Numbered from the stretch's first letter, positions 1-9,933 are shown. The stretch is DNA of 26,312 nt from a bacterium (GCA_017633835.1 JAGBOP010000006.1:1-26312), one strand, 5' to 3'. The notes: generated from the letters alone by a model not told the origin. Made by a program: numbers and translations.

Positions 1-18
1 GTCCGGCTTCGAGCACCA
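1..18 (+). tRNA. 3' end of a tRNA (cut by window edge)
   Basis: These bases look like the end of a tRNA: the last two bases of a T loop (GT), a T-stem 3' strand CCGGC, an acceptor 3' strand TTCGAGC, discriminator A and an encoded CCA. One base separates it from the next tRNA, so the two belong to a tRNA cluster. The anticodon lies outside the window and the isotype cannot be read. Confidence 0.7.
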
Positions 19-19
19 C

Positions 20-93
20 GCGGGTATAGTTCAATGGTAGAACCACAGCCTTCCAAGCTGTTGATGCGAGTCCGATTCTCGTTACCCGCTCCA
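20..93 (+). tRNA. tRNA-Gly (anticodon UCC)
   Basis: A complete cloverleaf can be folded. The acceptor is GCGGGTA/TACCCGC and the D arm is GTTC/GAAC. The anticodon stem is ACAGC/GCTGT around the loop CTTCCAA, giving anticodon TCC, which reads GGA and, in mollicutes, probably other Gly codons. The T stem is GCGAG/CTCGT with one G-U pair, the discriminator is T, and CCA is encoded. It is 74 nt including CCA. It is the last gene of a plus-strand tRNA cluster and is followed within ten bases by a terminator hairpin. Confidence 0.95.
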
Positions 94-101
94 AGTAATG
101 G

Positions 102-132
102 TAATATCCTATCGGTAGGGTATTATTTTTTT
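102..132 (+). terminator. Rho-independent terminator of the tRNA cluster
   Basis: TAATATCCT (102-110) pairs with AGGGTATTA (117-125) through nine base pairs including one U-G, around a six-base loop, and is followed directly by seven T residues (126-132). It closes the tRNA transcription unit. Confidence 0.85.
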
Positions 133-310
133 ACCCCATTTAACCATTACAACAAGAAAAAACGATAGGTGTTTAAGTTAATAACTTATAAACGTCGTAA
201 AATTTTTAATTATTCATAGTTTATTTTTAAACTAGTTTAAAACCTTTCAAAGTAGTTTAAATTTGCTTAATTACTAAGCAACTAAAGTTTAATTGTTATA
301 CTCATTGTTA

Positions 311-424
311 TTATTTTCCTTGTCCAGTTTTAATTAGCATTAATTTAGCAAGGTGGTAACTTACTAAATAAAAATTGCTAATTAAATTCATAAACTTTTC
401 TTTACGATTTAGTAGTTTTCATAT
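311..424 (-). CDS. Possible 37-residue peptide ORF behind a strong Shine-Dalgarno
   Basis: On the minus strand a near-perfect Shine-Dalgarno (AAAGGAGGAC, 437-428) precedes an open frame. It starts at ATA (424) and reads through one TGA as Trp to a TAA at 311-313. The predicted peptide is Lys-rich at the start, then hydrophobic, ending LMLIKTGQGK. An internal ATG at 391 would give 26 residues. In another frame, ATG at 422 with ideal spacing gives only MKTTKS and a stop at 402. Either the six-codon frame is a leader peptide, the longer frame is a small protein, or the ribosome site belongs to a regulatory RNA. The length is not unusual by chance in AT-rich DNA, so coding is unproven. Confidence 0.25.
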
Positions 425-427
425 AAA

Positions 428-461
428 GTCCTCCTTTCTTACTGCAAGTTAATCACTTGCA
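428..461 (-). promoter_or_regulatory. Hairpin plus strong ribosome binding site
   Basis: A perfect seven-pair hairpin (TGCAAGT/ACTTGCA, 443-461) lies directly upstream, in minus-strand direction, of AAAGGAGGAC (437-428). That is one of the strongest Shine-Dalgarno matches in a window where most genes have weak ones. The hairpin could limit or expose the ribosome site, but no long gene follows. Confidence 0.45.
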
Positions 462-550
462 TCTAAAACTAATTACAACAATTCCAATATAATACTTTTG
501 GAATTGAATAAAGTAACAGTCGTTTACATAATTAGTTTGTAAAATCTATA

Positions 551-579
551 CTTATAAAAAGTATTTTTGGTATAGACAA
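551..579 (-). promoter_or_regulatory. Leftward sigma-70-type promoter
   Basis: Read on the minus strand, TTGTCT (579-574) and TATAAG (556-551) are separated by exactly 17 bases. They match the -35 and -10 consensus at 4/6 and 5/6. The promoter points away from the azoreductase operon and into the intergenic region at 133-550. It lies just after the terminator hairpin at 621-656, so its transcript would be independent. Confidence 0.55.
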
Positions 580-620
580 CATACAATTCATTTTCTTAAT
601 AAAGAAAAATTTTTACAATA

Positions 621-656
621 AAAAATAGGTGATCTTATCATCGTTCACCTATTTTT
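621..656 (-). terminator. Terminator of the azoreductase operon (bidirectional shape)
   Basis: AAAAATAGGTGA (621-632) and TCACCTATTTTT (645-656) form a 12-pair stem with a 12-base loop. In the minus direction the stem runs into further T residues, so it fits as the terminator 18 bases beyond the stop of the last flavoprotein gene. Confidence 0.8.
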
Positions 657-674
657 TTTTCTGTCTTTTTTTAA

Positions 675-1271
675 TTAAAATAATTTAACTGCGTCTTTAA
701 TTTGACCGTCGTATTCATCTACGATTTCGTCGTTTGTTTTACCTTTGTACTTGGCAAGTTTAGTACCATCCATTAAAATGGAATGATTTAACTTGCAACC
801 CATAAAGGCAAAGCAACCTTCTAGATAGGTCGTAAATGATGAATAAGGATATCAATCAACTGGAGCACCTTGCGTGCAAATAATTTGCACCTTTAAGTTT
901 GTTAATAAACCAACTGATTTATGATAGCCATCATATTTGTATTCAAAAGTTTTTTTAGCTACCATGATTAAATCAAGATAAACTTTAAGTAAACCACTGA
1001 TATTAAAATTATTCATTGGTGTACCAACAATTAATTTATCAACACTCTTTAATTGGTTAATGTATTTATCACTACAATCAAAGAATGCTAGTTTGTTGTT
1101 GCAATTTAAAACTTGGCTATTAACAGCTTTTTCTTGGTTTAAATCTAATCAAGTAATTTCAGTATCATGATGTAAATCAGTATAATATTGCAAAAAACGA
1201 TTAATTAAGCAAGACGTATGACTTTTGTCAATTGGGGTAGGAGCAGCATAAACAACTAAAATTTTTTCCAT
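675..1271 (-). CDS. FMN-dependent NADH-azoreductase-like flavoprotein, copy 1
   Basis: 198 residues, the usual size for AzoR-type enzymes, which reduce quinones or azo compounds with NADH through bound FMN in the cytoplasm. The N-terminus MEKILVVYAAPTP is the first strand and phosphate-loop region of a flavodoxin-like fold. GTPMNNFNISGLLK near residue 88 matches the AzoR FMN loop (PMYNFNIS type), and ICTQGAP replaces the second FMN loop (SRGG in E. coli AzoR). Two TGA codons are read as Trp. A Shine-Dalgarno-like AAAGGAA precedes the ATG at 1271. It is the last gene of a three-gene run, 18 bases after copy 2, and is followed by the terminator at 621-656. It is the most divergent of the four copies and keeps Leu-Asp where the others have Trp-[DE] after the FMN loop. 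The family call is firm; the substrate is unknown. Confidence 0.85.
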
Positions 1272-1289
1272 TTTATCAAATTCCTTTCT

Positions 1290-1874
1290 TTAAAATTTGC
1301 TAGCAACTGCTTGAATTTCTTCCAGATAAGGAGCAACAATTTCACTTGGTTTTAAATTGATATTTTCCTTTGAATTAGTTTTATCAATTAAAATTGCTTT
1401 TCCAACTGTTGCACCATATCCTTTAAATCCCTTGGTTAAAAATTGAATTGCTAATTCACCATCAGGATCTTTTGGTAATCCTTTGGTTACCAAAATTTGC
1501 ACCGTTAAATTGGTTAATAAAGGCACAAAGTTACCCTTATCATCATATTTAAATGCTTTTCCAGGAATGCTAATGCGGTCAAATCAATTCCGAATCATGG
1601 TAGAAGTAGTAAAGTTATTGACGGGAGTACCAATAATTAACTTATTTGCTTTTAAAATTTCATCAACATAATAACTAGTATTAAATCAGGTTTCAAAGTT
1701 ATTAACATTTAATACTTGATTAGTAATTGTTTTATCATCATTAAGATTAACTCATCTTACTTGGGCATCATCATGCAATGCTAAATATGCTTGCACAAAC
1801 GCTTGCATTAAAGCGTAAGTTCTACTTCCTTCAACCGTATTTGGTGAAGCATAAATTGCAATAATTTTTTCCAT
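1290..1874 (-). CDS. FMN-dependent NADH-azoreductase-like flavoprotein, copy 2
   Basis: 194 residues. MEKIIAIYASPNTVEGSRT is the flavodoxin-type N-terminus with Ser/Thr residues for FMN phosphate, and GTPVNNFTTSTMIRNWFDRI is the second FMN/active-site segment. The later loop is VTKGLP, where well-studied AzoR has SRGG. It reads three TGA codons as Trp. It is most like copy 4: both contain VLNVNNFETWF and SPNT..GSRT, and a 19-base stretch around 1691-1710 is identical to one in copy 4. The start follows the stop of copy 3 by two bases, indicating translational coupling. The reaction (quinone, nitro or azo reduction) is inferred from the family. Confidence 0.87.
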
Positions 1875-1876
1875 AA

Positions 1877-2464
1877 TTAGAATTTACCAGCTGCTTCTTT
1901 AATAGTACGTAAATGGGCAGCAATGATTTCCTTTGGGGTTTTGTTCGCATTTTCTTTACTATCAGTACCAGCAATAATTACTGATGGATTAACTTTAGCA
2001 CCTCAGTATTCAAAGACATGGCGAAGGTAATCAGAAGAAAAGACATCCGTTTCATTTTTTCCTTCTCCTTTGGTAATTAATACTTGCACTTTAAGTTTAG
2101 TTAATAATCCTTTGACAGCACCATTTTCATGAGTGTGAGTATATCCTCGTCTGACAACATGTTCTAGTCAACTTTTACATAAAGCAGAAATTGTTAGATA
2201 ATTAACTGGTGTACCAATAATTAGTTTATCTGCTTCGCATAATTGCTTAGCATAAATTGGGTCTTCATCATTTCGATTATCAACGTTATGTTCGTTTAAA
2301 CGCGGATCGTTAATGATGTCGGATTGATCATTTAAATCAAGTCATTCAATTTGAGCATCAGGATGTAATTCTTGATAAGCATTGACAAAAGCACACATTA
2401 AAGCGTAAGTTCGACTTTGGGCTTTAAAATGTGGTGCACAATAAACTGCTAATATTTTTTCCAT
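1877..2464 (-). CDS. FMN-dependent NADH-azoreductase-like flavoprotein, copy 3
   Basis: 195 residues and first gene of the three-gene run. MEKILAVYCAPHFKAQSRT begins the flavodoxin fold. The FMN-side loop is GTPVNYLTISALCKSWLEHV, and the later loop reads LITKGEGKN in place of SRGG. Trp residues at three places are encoded by TGA. The ATG at 2464 follows an A/G-rich ribosome site (GAGAAAGGAAAAAAG) and a good extended -10 element (2499-2507). The neighbouring paralogues start with the same MEK-I pattern, which supports the start. Probably a cytoplasmic, dimeric, NADH-dependent reductase helping to detoxify quinones or buffer redox state; that role is inferred from the family. Confidence 0.86.
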
Positions 2465-2498
2465 ATTCTTTTTTCCTTTCTCATTAAATTTACAAAAT

Positions 2499-2507
2499 AT
2501 TTTAGCA
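2499..2507 (-). promoter_or_regulatory. Extended -10 promoter element for the three-gene flavoprotein operon
   Basis: On the minus strand TGCTAAAAT is an extended -10 (TGN plus TAAAAT) placed 35 bases before the ATG at 2464. It lies immediately beyond the terminator of copy 4. I see no convincing -35, as is common with extended -10 promoters. Confidence 0.5.
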
Positions 2508-2520
2508 TTTATATTTTAAT

Positions 2521-2561
2521 AAAAATGATTAGGGATGAAATTAATCTCCTTAATCATTTTT
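2521..2561 (-). terminator. Terminator after azoreductase copy 4
   Basis: AAAAATGATTA (2521-2531) pairs perfectly with TAATCATTTTT (2551-2561), with a shorter GGG/CTCC stem inside. In minus direction it ends in a T-rich tract. It separates copy 4 from copies 3-2-1, so the four paralogues form two transcription units. Confidence 0.75.
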
Positions 2562-2572
2562 AAATTATTTAA

Positions 2573-3157
2573 TTAGAATGTTTTAAGTGCATTCATGATT
2601 TTATCATGATGCTTGGCAATAATTTGTGCTGGACTTAAATTAGCATTAATTTTACGGTCAGTTTGGTCGACAAAAACTGGTTCATTAACTTGAGCACCTA
2701 AGGTTAAAAAGGCATCTTTTAAATATCCCACGGAATGAACATCCATTTGGTTGATATCGCCCCCTTTGGTAATTAAAATTTGCACCTTTAAATTTGTTAA
2801 TAGACCCACTATTTTCCCATTTTGCATCATAAATGATTTCCCAGGAATAACAATGTGGTCAATCCAGTTTTTAATTAAGGTTGAAATGCTAAGGTTATTA
2901 ACAGGAGAACCAATTACTAACTTGTCACAATCAAGCAATTCATTAACGTATTGTTGGTTCACAAACCAAGTTTCAAAGTTATTAACATTCAAAACTTGAC
3001 TAGTAATTGCTTCGTCTTCATTTAAATTAATTCATTTAACCGTAGTAGTATTTGGGTGTAATTTTAGATATTCATCAATAAATGCACTCATGAGGGCAAA
3101 AGTTCGACTTCCTTGCGTAGTATTAGGTGAACCATAAATAGCAATAATCTTTTCCAT
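2573..3157 (-). CDS. FMN-dependent NADH-azoreductase-like flavoprotein, copy 4
   Basis: 194 residues. MEKIIAIYGSPNTTQGSRT is the FMN phosphate-binding start. GSPVNNLSISTLIKNWIDHI is the second FMN loop, followed by KSFMM and a third loop LITKGGD, the one nearest to the SRGG of characterised AzoR. One Trp is TGA and others are TGG. A clear ribosome site GAGGTG precedes the ATG at 3157. The real start lies upstream of the first internal Met-rich stretch because the frame continues through TGA at 3038-3040. It sits 46 bases after the surface-protein gene and has its own terminator. Best preserved of the four copies, so it is the best candidate for a standard NADH:quinone/azo reductase. Confidence 0.88.
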
Positions 3158-3203
3158 TCATAACACCTCAAATAAATATTATGCTACAAAATAATGAATT
3201 TAT

Positions 3204-5744
3204 TTATCCTTTTTGTTTTTTCTTTGCGATTAATGCTTTTACTTTTAAATAAGTAAAAAATAAGGCAATTCCTAAAATAACTAAAACAATTGGCAACACA
3301 ATTAAAAAGTATCCTCAACTAGGAATTACTGTAGCTTTTAAAACTGATGGTTGGTTGTTAACAACAATTGGTTTGGCAATGGGAGTAGGAATTACTATTG
3401 GTTTTGGTAACATCTTTTTTTGAATATGGTGCACCACAATTGGTTTAGGGGCAGGTTTTACAATTACTTTTTTAACTTTGGTAGGAGGAATATCAACTTT
3501 TTTAATCGGTGTAGGAGGAGAAGCAATTTTCTTAACTGGAGGTGGGATTACTTTAACTGGACTAGGAATTGAAGTAGGATTAACAGCACTTTTTTTAACT
3601 GGAGCAGGGGGATTTAATAATGAAGGTGATAAATAAAAAAATCCTTTAAGGGTTGAAGCATAATCTTGTAATTGCATTAAAGTGGGAACATAAAAACATC
3701 GAGCAGCAATTAAAGGAATAAAGTCAACTAAATTATTCATGTTAAATGTAACGCTATAAATCCCTTTTTTAGCATTGACAACTTGAACATTAAAATCACT
3801 TAATAATGAATTATTAGAATTAGCTAATAAATTATTATCAAATCCATATTGATTGCAATAACTAATGATACTTTCATTACCACCAAAGAAACTAAAGAAG
3901 GTATGATAAATAGCTAAATCAATTAAACTATTGGTTAATTTATTATTTAAATAGTTATTAAATGTGTTTACTGAACTATCGTAATTAGCATTAAACACAT
4001 TAATTGTTTTGGTAAGTTCACTACTTGTTAAATGGTAAGTTTGTTCTAAATTAAACAGAGTTAACGAAGGAATTTGTTTAAATAATTGCAATGGAAAAAT
4101 ACCAATGCCAACCGAAGAAGTTTTAATCAAATTACTATTGGGTAAATTAATTTGATAATTATTAATAACTTGCGGATATTTTAAAATATCAAATTCTTCT
4201 TGACTATAATCTCATCATTGCCGATAATTACCCAAAATAAATTCAGCATTTAAGATCTCATAATAATAGTCATAAGGTAAAACATATTTAGAGCAATTGT
4301 TTGCATTTAAAGCAATGCTTAAATTTTGATAAGTTAAACTATAAGTAATCACACTTTTTTGCGTACTTAAAGTGTATTTAATTGTACTGTGTTGATATGT
4401 ATTTAATAATGTTTGGTATAAATTAATGCAATTGGTAGTGGTTAAGTTTAACGAAGTATTAACACCACTTAACCGCCGTAAATAAAAGTTTCACCATGCT
4501 AAATGGTTTTTAGTTAATGTTAATTGCAAATAATTAATTAAACTTTGCACTGCTAAGTTTTTATTTAAATTAAGTGCCAACGTATTAGTTGCTTGATTGT
4601 AAGTTTCACTATTATTAACTAAGCTAAAAATTTGCGTAGCTAAATACTTACTTCATAAATCTTTGGTTCACAGTTCATTATTTAAATTTAATAAGGTTTG
4701 GTTATGAACTTTGGCTGCATACTCATTAATAATGTTAACTAACTGGGCAATTAGATTAGCATCATAAAATGCAGTTAATAAATAATTATTCACGCTAAAT
4801 TTTAAGGTTGGAAAAGAAGTATATGCTCATTGGTTAGTTGTTAAATCATTAGGAGCATTGATTTCAAATAAATCTTGGGGATTAAAGCAATAGTAATTCG
4901 GCATTAATCCGGTAATGTTAAGTTGAATATTGCCAATTACTGGATTGCTATATGCTGGCTGGTAATTAAAATTGATGGGTCCTTGACTTAACATATACCG
5001 ATCAAGCTGTTTAACAAAAAATAACTTGTATGAATAAGTATTTTGACAGCTTGTTAGATTCATATCTAAAAATAATTTATTGCTCGTAATTGGAAAAGCA
5101 ATGTTTCATAATTTACTACCAATGATGTTAAACACCGGAGCATTAAATAATTTATAAGTAATTCACTTGCTAAAAGTCACCCCGGGATTATGAATATAGT
5201 AGTGACCAGGTAAAGTAATGTAATTGCTAACACTACTATACGGTTTACAAGCAATTAACATGTGGTAAGGTAATTTAATTGTCGCATCATTAAAAAAGTC
5301 ATTGACAAACGTATTAAATTGGTTCAAATTAACCAAACTTACTAATCTAATGGCTTGACAATTGTCATCATATCCAATATTACTTAAATTAATTGCTTGC
5401 GTAGTCGCACTACTTGGAATATTAGTATCAAAAGTATAAGTTCATTTAAAGGGTAAACCCATCCCCATAATGCCCCCGTCATAAGCTCAATAAATTTGAT
5501 TGCCTAAATTTAAATCACTCGTGTCAATCTTTACATTAATCATGACGGGGGTGTTATTTGCATGATAACTAGCAATATAGTTATCATTAAATGTAAACAA
5601 CGGATTAATATCTTTCTTTGGATAAATTTTTGGCGTTGGCATGCTAAGACATGTTGGATGCATGCTTAAATAATTAGTAGTAATGGTACTACTAATAAAA
5701 TTACAACTAAATACTAAACTAATTAATAATGTAATAATTCCCAT
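3204..5744 (-). CDS. Large surface protein with Pro/Lys-rich stalk and C-terminal membrane anchor
   Basis: 846 residues, not matched to a named family. Residues 2-18 (GIITLLISLVFSC) are a hydrophobic signal-like segment; VFSC resembles a lipobox, but there is no basic n-region. Residues 30 to about 710 are Asn-, Tyr- and Thr-rich with scattered Trp, eleven or more encoded by TGA, typical of an exported mollicute protein. Residues about 712-809 are rich in Pro, Lys and Val with imperfect P-x-P-[VI]-K-K repeats. A single membrane helix follows (about 811-835), then a short basic tail AKKKQKG. The predicted topology is therefore extracellular body, stalk, anchor, basic cytoplasmic tail. I saw no Shine-Dalgarno; an in-frame TAA lies two codons upstream, so the ATG at 5744 is the earliest possible start. 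A role as adhesin or surface antigen is only a guess. Confidence 0.8.
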
Positions 5745-5786
5745 ACATTATTAACAGTCGTAAATAATTAAAAAAATACCCATGAT

Positions 5787-5823
5787 AAAAAAATAAGTTA
5801 GAAATTCATCTAACCTATTTTTT
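5787..5823 (-). terminator. Terminator of the four-paralogue operon
   Basis: Read on the minus strand, AAAAAATAGGTTAGA and TCTAACTTATTTTTT pair through 15 positions (one G-U) around a six-base loop. The stem lies eight bases after the stop at 5831 and closes the long operon from 13872. The next gene downstream (5744) begins beyond it and probably needs its own promoter, which I could not identify. Confidence 0.85.
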
Positions 5824-5830
5824 ATCTTAT

Positions 5831-7915
5831 TTAGAATAACTGTAATTTATGATCATCAATTTCCTTTAACTTAACTTTAAAGTACACCATCCGATAAAAA
5901 GCGTAGAACAAAATAAGTAACATGACAAATTCACAGGTACTTGAAATTGTCATCGTCATGATTCCTCATCCAAAGTTAGAATCAATCCCTGGGTAACCTT
6001 GTAAAACAATTGGATTTAAAACTACTTCACTATACATTTGAGCCATATAGTTAATGACCCCAACTAAAATTGCAACAATAAACGTAATGACAAAGTTACT
6101 TCGTTCAATTCCCCGCTTGAATAATTCATCAACATCCCGCAATTTATCTTCATCATCTTTGATTTGTTCATGTAAACTAAATTCATCATTCATTCTTCTT
6201 AAAATGACTTCCAATTTTTGGGTAGCAAACAAATTAATGGAATCATCTTCATAGTCAAGGTCAATTAAATCCCGTTGCAATTTATGATAGGGAATATTCT
6301 TTCATTGGATTTCACTGGTAAATTCAATGTAGTTTTGAATTTTACGTAAACTAACTAATTCTACTAACCTTGCATGCACAAAACCAATGGCAATATAGTA
6401 ATAATAATTTAACTTAAAGAACGTTTGACTAGCTTCTTGGTCATAAATATTATTTTCAAATAAAACTATTACTTGTTTATGCATTAAAGAATAATATGCA
6501 TAATTATTTTCGCAAAGACATCGTAAGATTAATTGCTTATATTTATTCTTGTCAATTTCCTTTATCATTTGCACGTAAGCATAAATATCTTTTAAGGATG
6601 GAAACATGCTACGTTCTTGCAGATTTAACATAAATAATTCGGGGTATAAAGTAAGCAATAAAAAAGTTAAATTATTATCATCATCAATTAATTGTTCCAC
6701 GTGGATTAAATTAGTTTTAGCAATTTTTACATTGTAAAGTAATGAGCTTTTTGTTAAATTAAAATCAATCCGAATTTGCTTTAGTGAAACTGGTTTTTGC
6801 TTAATAATGATGTTTTCACCTTTCTTATTTAAGAAGGTAAAAACCGAATTATTATGCACTACTAGTTCGTGAATTAATTGAATTAAGCGTTGTAAATAAG
6901 CTTGAAAATCATTAGCTTCATTATCATTAACTTTAATCACCACATCTTTGATGGTATCAACATGAATTAACGCACATAAACCGTCACTAGTTAATAAATT
7001 ACTTAACTCGTATAAAAGGAAATTAAAGATTCCAAGCATGAAGAACGAACCATAAAAAAATTCATCTTTTAATTGATTATTAGTTGCTTCATCAATTTGA
7101 TTATCATAACGAAAAGGCATGAATTTATTAGCAAACAAATCGTCTCACATGTCAAACAAAGAACGAATGGAAACGTTCCGTAAATTAATGAAGTTATTGG
7201 TGTCAATAATTTTTTTTAAGTCAGTTCGATTTTTACTAACTTTTGTTTTTGGGTGGGAAGAACATTCATAATTTGGATCAATAATTTCCATGATGTTTTC
7301 CATTGATAACGGAAACAATTGTTCTAACACGTTTTGTTCAAATAAATTAATGAAATAAACTAATTCAGCGTTATTATTAGCAAAATTATTGCTAAATCAT
7401 TGCCAATTAAATTTTGGAATAAATGCCCCTGAAATGCGTTGGGAATTATGATTAACACATAAATTAATTTGCAAACAAGTAAATAATTTTGCCATCAAAT
7501 TATCAGGATTAAGTTTAATTTCGTAAAGGTAATTAGTTACTACTCCTTGGTTAAATGGTTGGATATTAGGAGCAATTTGGTGCACATATTCATCGTTATC
7601 ATCACTTAAGAATAATTGACAATGATTACCAAAATTAGCATTTAACTTATCAATTAAATAATTTAAGGCAATTTTTAATTCATCTTTTTTTCAAAATTTA
7701 GTATCTTTAACAAAGAATTTAAAGTTAGGATTATTGGATTTTGCCACAATGCTAGCAATTTGCTTGTCAGCAATAAGAGATGAATCTTCTTTGGCAAATA
7801 AGGCATAATTTAAATTTTTAATTTGGAATGGAAACACATAATCAACATTATTGATTATGATTTTTTCATTATTAACATTACTTAATAATGTAGAAGAAGT
7901 GATTTCTTTTACCAT
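5831..7915 (-). CDS. Membrane-anchored paralogue 4 of a tandem family (unknown function)
   Basis: 694 residues, read through six or more TGA-Trp codons. I do not recognise the family. There is no signal peptide, so the first 600 residues are probably cytoplasmic. The C-terminus has a charged, probably helical stretch (about 566-606, rich in Glu, Asp, Lys and Arg, ending LFKRGIERS). Two membrane helices follow (about 607-628 and 654-675), joined by a loop containing GYPG, and then a basic tail. Family signatures shared with the three genes upstream are: FTCLQINLCV...ISGAF in the N-terminal half, VIVLFENNIYD followed by a Tyr-rich YYYYIAIG segment near 500, and ER(S/N)..I..FI.A.LVG at helix 1. 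The ATG at 7915 overlaps the upstream stop by one base (TAATG), indicating coupled translation. The two-helix C-terminal layout resembles CorA-type channels, but no GMN motif is present. Confidence 0.8.
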
Positions 7916-9933
7916 TAAATTACTTCCCCTTTCCGTTTATCAATACCTTTATTCTTCTTATAAGCATACATTAAGTACGCTAAACTAACTACTAGAATGA
8001 CGGTGTTAACTCCTGTTACTACAGTTGACACGCCAATGACAGTTGCTGTAATTCAATGGGGAATTAAGTGAGCCCCTCCCGTTGGGTTCAGGTTCCAAAT
8101 GCTAGCAGCATCTGGGTTTGGTAATGCTCCTCATAAATGGGCTCCATATCCAGAGCAACTAACTCCTAAAGTACTACCAATCATGGTGGCATAGTCAACT
8201 AATGAAATTAAACTAGCAACAATAAAGCCAACAATAATGATTTCAATGAACCGTTGGCGTTTATCAAATTCATTCTTTAAATTGACATCACTATTTAACA
8301 TCTTGACGTTAAATTGGGTGTGTAAGTGATGTTCATAGTGGTCAATGCCTTTTCTGTAAGTTGAATTTAAATCTTGCAAATTACTATCGTTAGCTAAATC
8401 CTTAGTTTCTTGTTCAATTTGGGAATATAAGAATTTAGTACGAATGTAAGTTTTTTGCATTCCTAATCGTCATTGTTCATACAATAAACTTAAATTTAAT
8501 TCCTTGCCTAAACAAATACCACTAATTAATAGATTTTGTTCCAATGTTAAAGTTTTATCGTCATCATCTATAAATTCATCATGAAAAACTAAACTGACGT
8601 TATTTTTTGCAAAACAAGATGAATAGTAATTATTGAACAAGAAGTTATGTTCAATAATTTGCACAAAATAATCATCATTAATGGTTTCACTATTAATTAG
8701 ATAATTAAAGTGATTAACAAAATCAAGATAATTCGTATTTAAGCATGCATCATCATTACATAAAAAATAATCAGGATGTAATAACGCAATACTATAAGTT
8801 AATAGATCAGGTGCATGAGCATAAAATCGCTTGTTTAAATAGTCATACGCATGATTTAAATCAAATTCATAAATAATCCCTGGATCTGATAAAAAGATGG
8901 TGTTTCTAGTTAATTGGGCAATCTTACTTAAACTATCATATTGTTTATTAAACGCTTTACTATTTTTTGCTACTAAGTAAGCAGCAGTGTTTTTAACAAT
9001 ATCAGTTAAATTGTTATTTTGGTGATTAAAATAAACGTTTAATTTATTTTGATTTTCATCATGAAAGTTATAGTTGATTCAGGATTTAATTTTGGCATTA
9101 ATCTTGTTGTTACTTCCTTGGTTATCAAAATAAAAACTGTCAATTAACGACCGACACAAACTAAATTCATGCAAGAATAATAAGACAAAAAAATCAAAAA
9201 TTTGGTGAGCTAATTTTTGGTATTCATTTTCATTGTTGAAGAACAAATAGAATAAAGCTTGATAAGTTTTAGCAGTAAATTGTTGGTACAACGTATTAAT
9301 AGAATATACTTGGTTAGTATATAAATACAGTTTATGTAAACTGTGTAATTCATCGTCTTTTAACAAGTTAGCAAGATCAATAAAAGCTAATTTCTTAAAT
9401 AATTCCTTAAAGAAATTAGTAACGACTTGATTAAAGAAAATTAATCCTAATTGTTTGTTATTAGCATCACTATTTTCATATTGGGGTAAGATTGTCAACT
9501 TATTTAACCATTCGTCATTAAGTTGCCATCCCATTCCCCCCGTAATTAAATAGGTTTGAATATCAAAGTTTAAAACAAAGGTCGCACTTTTAATAAATTG
9601 GTTTGGTTCATAAAGTGGATTAAATAATAGTGAATAAGTAAAATGGCGTTTTTCAATTTCCGAATTCTTATTTTCATATTCATCATTACTTACTTCAATT
9701 GTCTTTAGAATTTGTAAGTTGCTATCATGCCGTTTATACAAATATTCATCATGATAGAACGTTAATTCATTTAATTGAATTAATTTTTTATTTAATAATG
9801 CAAATAAAAAATCATTGTTGGCATATTGCAAAATATTCTTGATAAATGCTTTCTTGTTTACCATCTTGATGGTAAAAAAGTAATTATCATAAATATTGAT
9901 TGAATCAATATTAACACTAACTTCTTTTTTCAT
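7915..9933 (-). CDS. Membrane-anchored paralogue 3 of a tandem family (unknown function)
   Basis: 672 residues with TGA-Trp codons. The start is ATG 9933, behind AGGAG at 9944-9940, which overlaps the stop of the upstream gene. TTG 9939, three codons earlier, is too close to that site. The N-terminal part contains the family signature ATFVLNFDIQTYLITGG. The middle has YSIALLHPDYFLC and VSLVFHDEFIDDDD followed by LLISGICLG. A charged stretch (KNEFDKRQR) leads into helix 1 (about 562-582). The loop that follows, about 45 residues, is long and Gly/Pro/Trp-rich and contains one Cys. Helix 2 lies at about 627-656, and the tail is basic (KKNKGIDKRKG). There is no signal peptide, so the main body is probably cytoplasmic. 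Member of a four-gene operon; function unknown. Confidence 0.8.

Larger units (their letters stand above)
133..620. other. Intergenic region without a clear gene; structured, leftward signals
   Basis: Nearly 500 bases carry no conserved gene that I recognise. I checked by eye for 4.5S RNA, RNase P RNA and tmRNA signatures and saw none. The region is rich in inverted repeats: TTGCTTA/TAAGCAA (263-281), TTAATTAGCA/TGCTAATTAA (330-385) enclosing ATTTAG/CTAAAT, TGCAAGT/ACTTGCA (443-461), and AATTCCAA/TTGGAATT near 480-505. It also has a leftward promoter and a strong Shine-Dalgarno, listed separately. A small RNA or small-peptide gene on the minus strand is possible. Confidence 0.5.

Noticed and set aside
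325..400. T-box riboswitch
   Set aside because: The core differs from the T-box consensus, there is no specifier stem, no terminator and no downstream synthetase or amino-acid gene on the plus strand.
1483..2999. Plus-strand ORFs opposite the azoreductase genes
   Set aside because: They mirror conserved segments of the paralogues on the other strand, lack ribosome sites and match no family.
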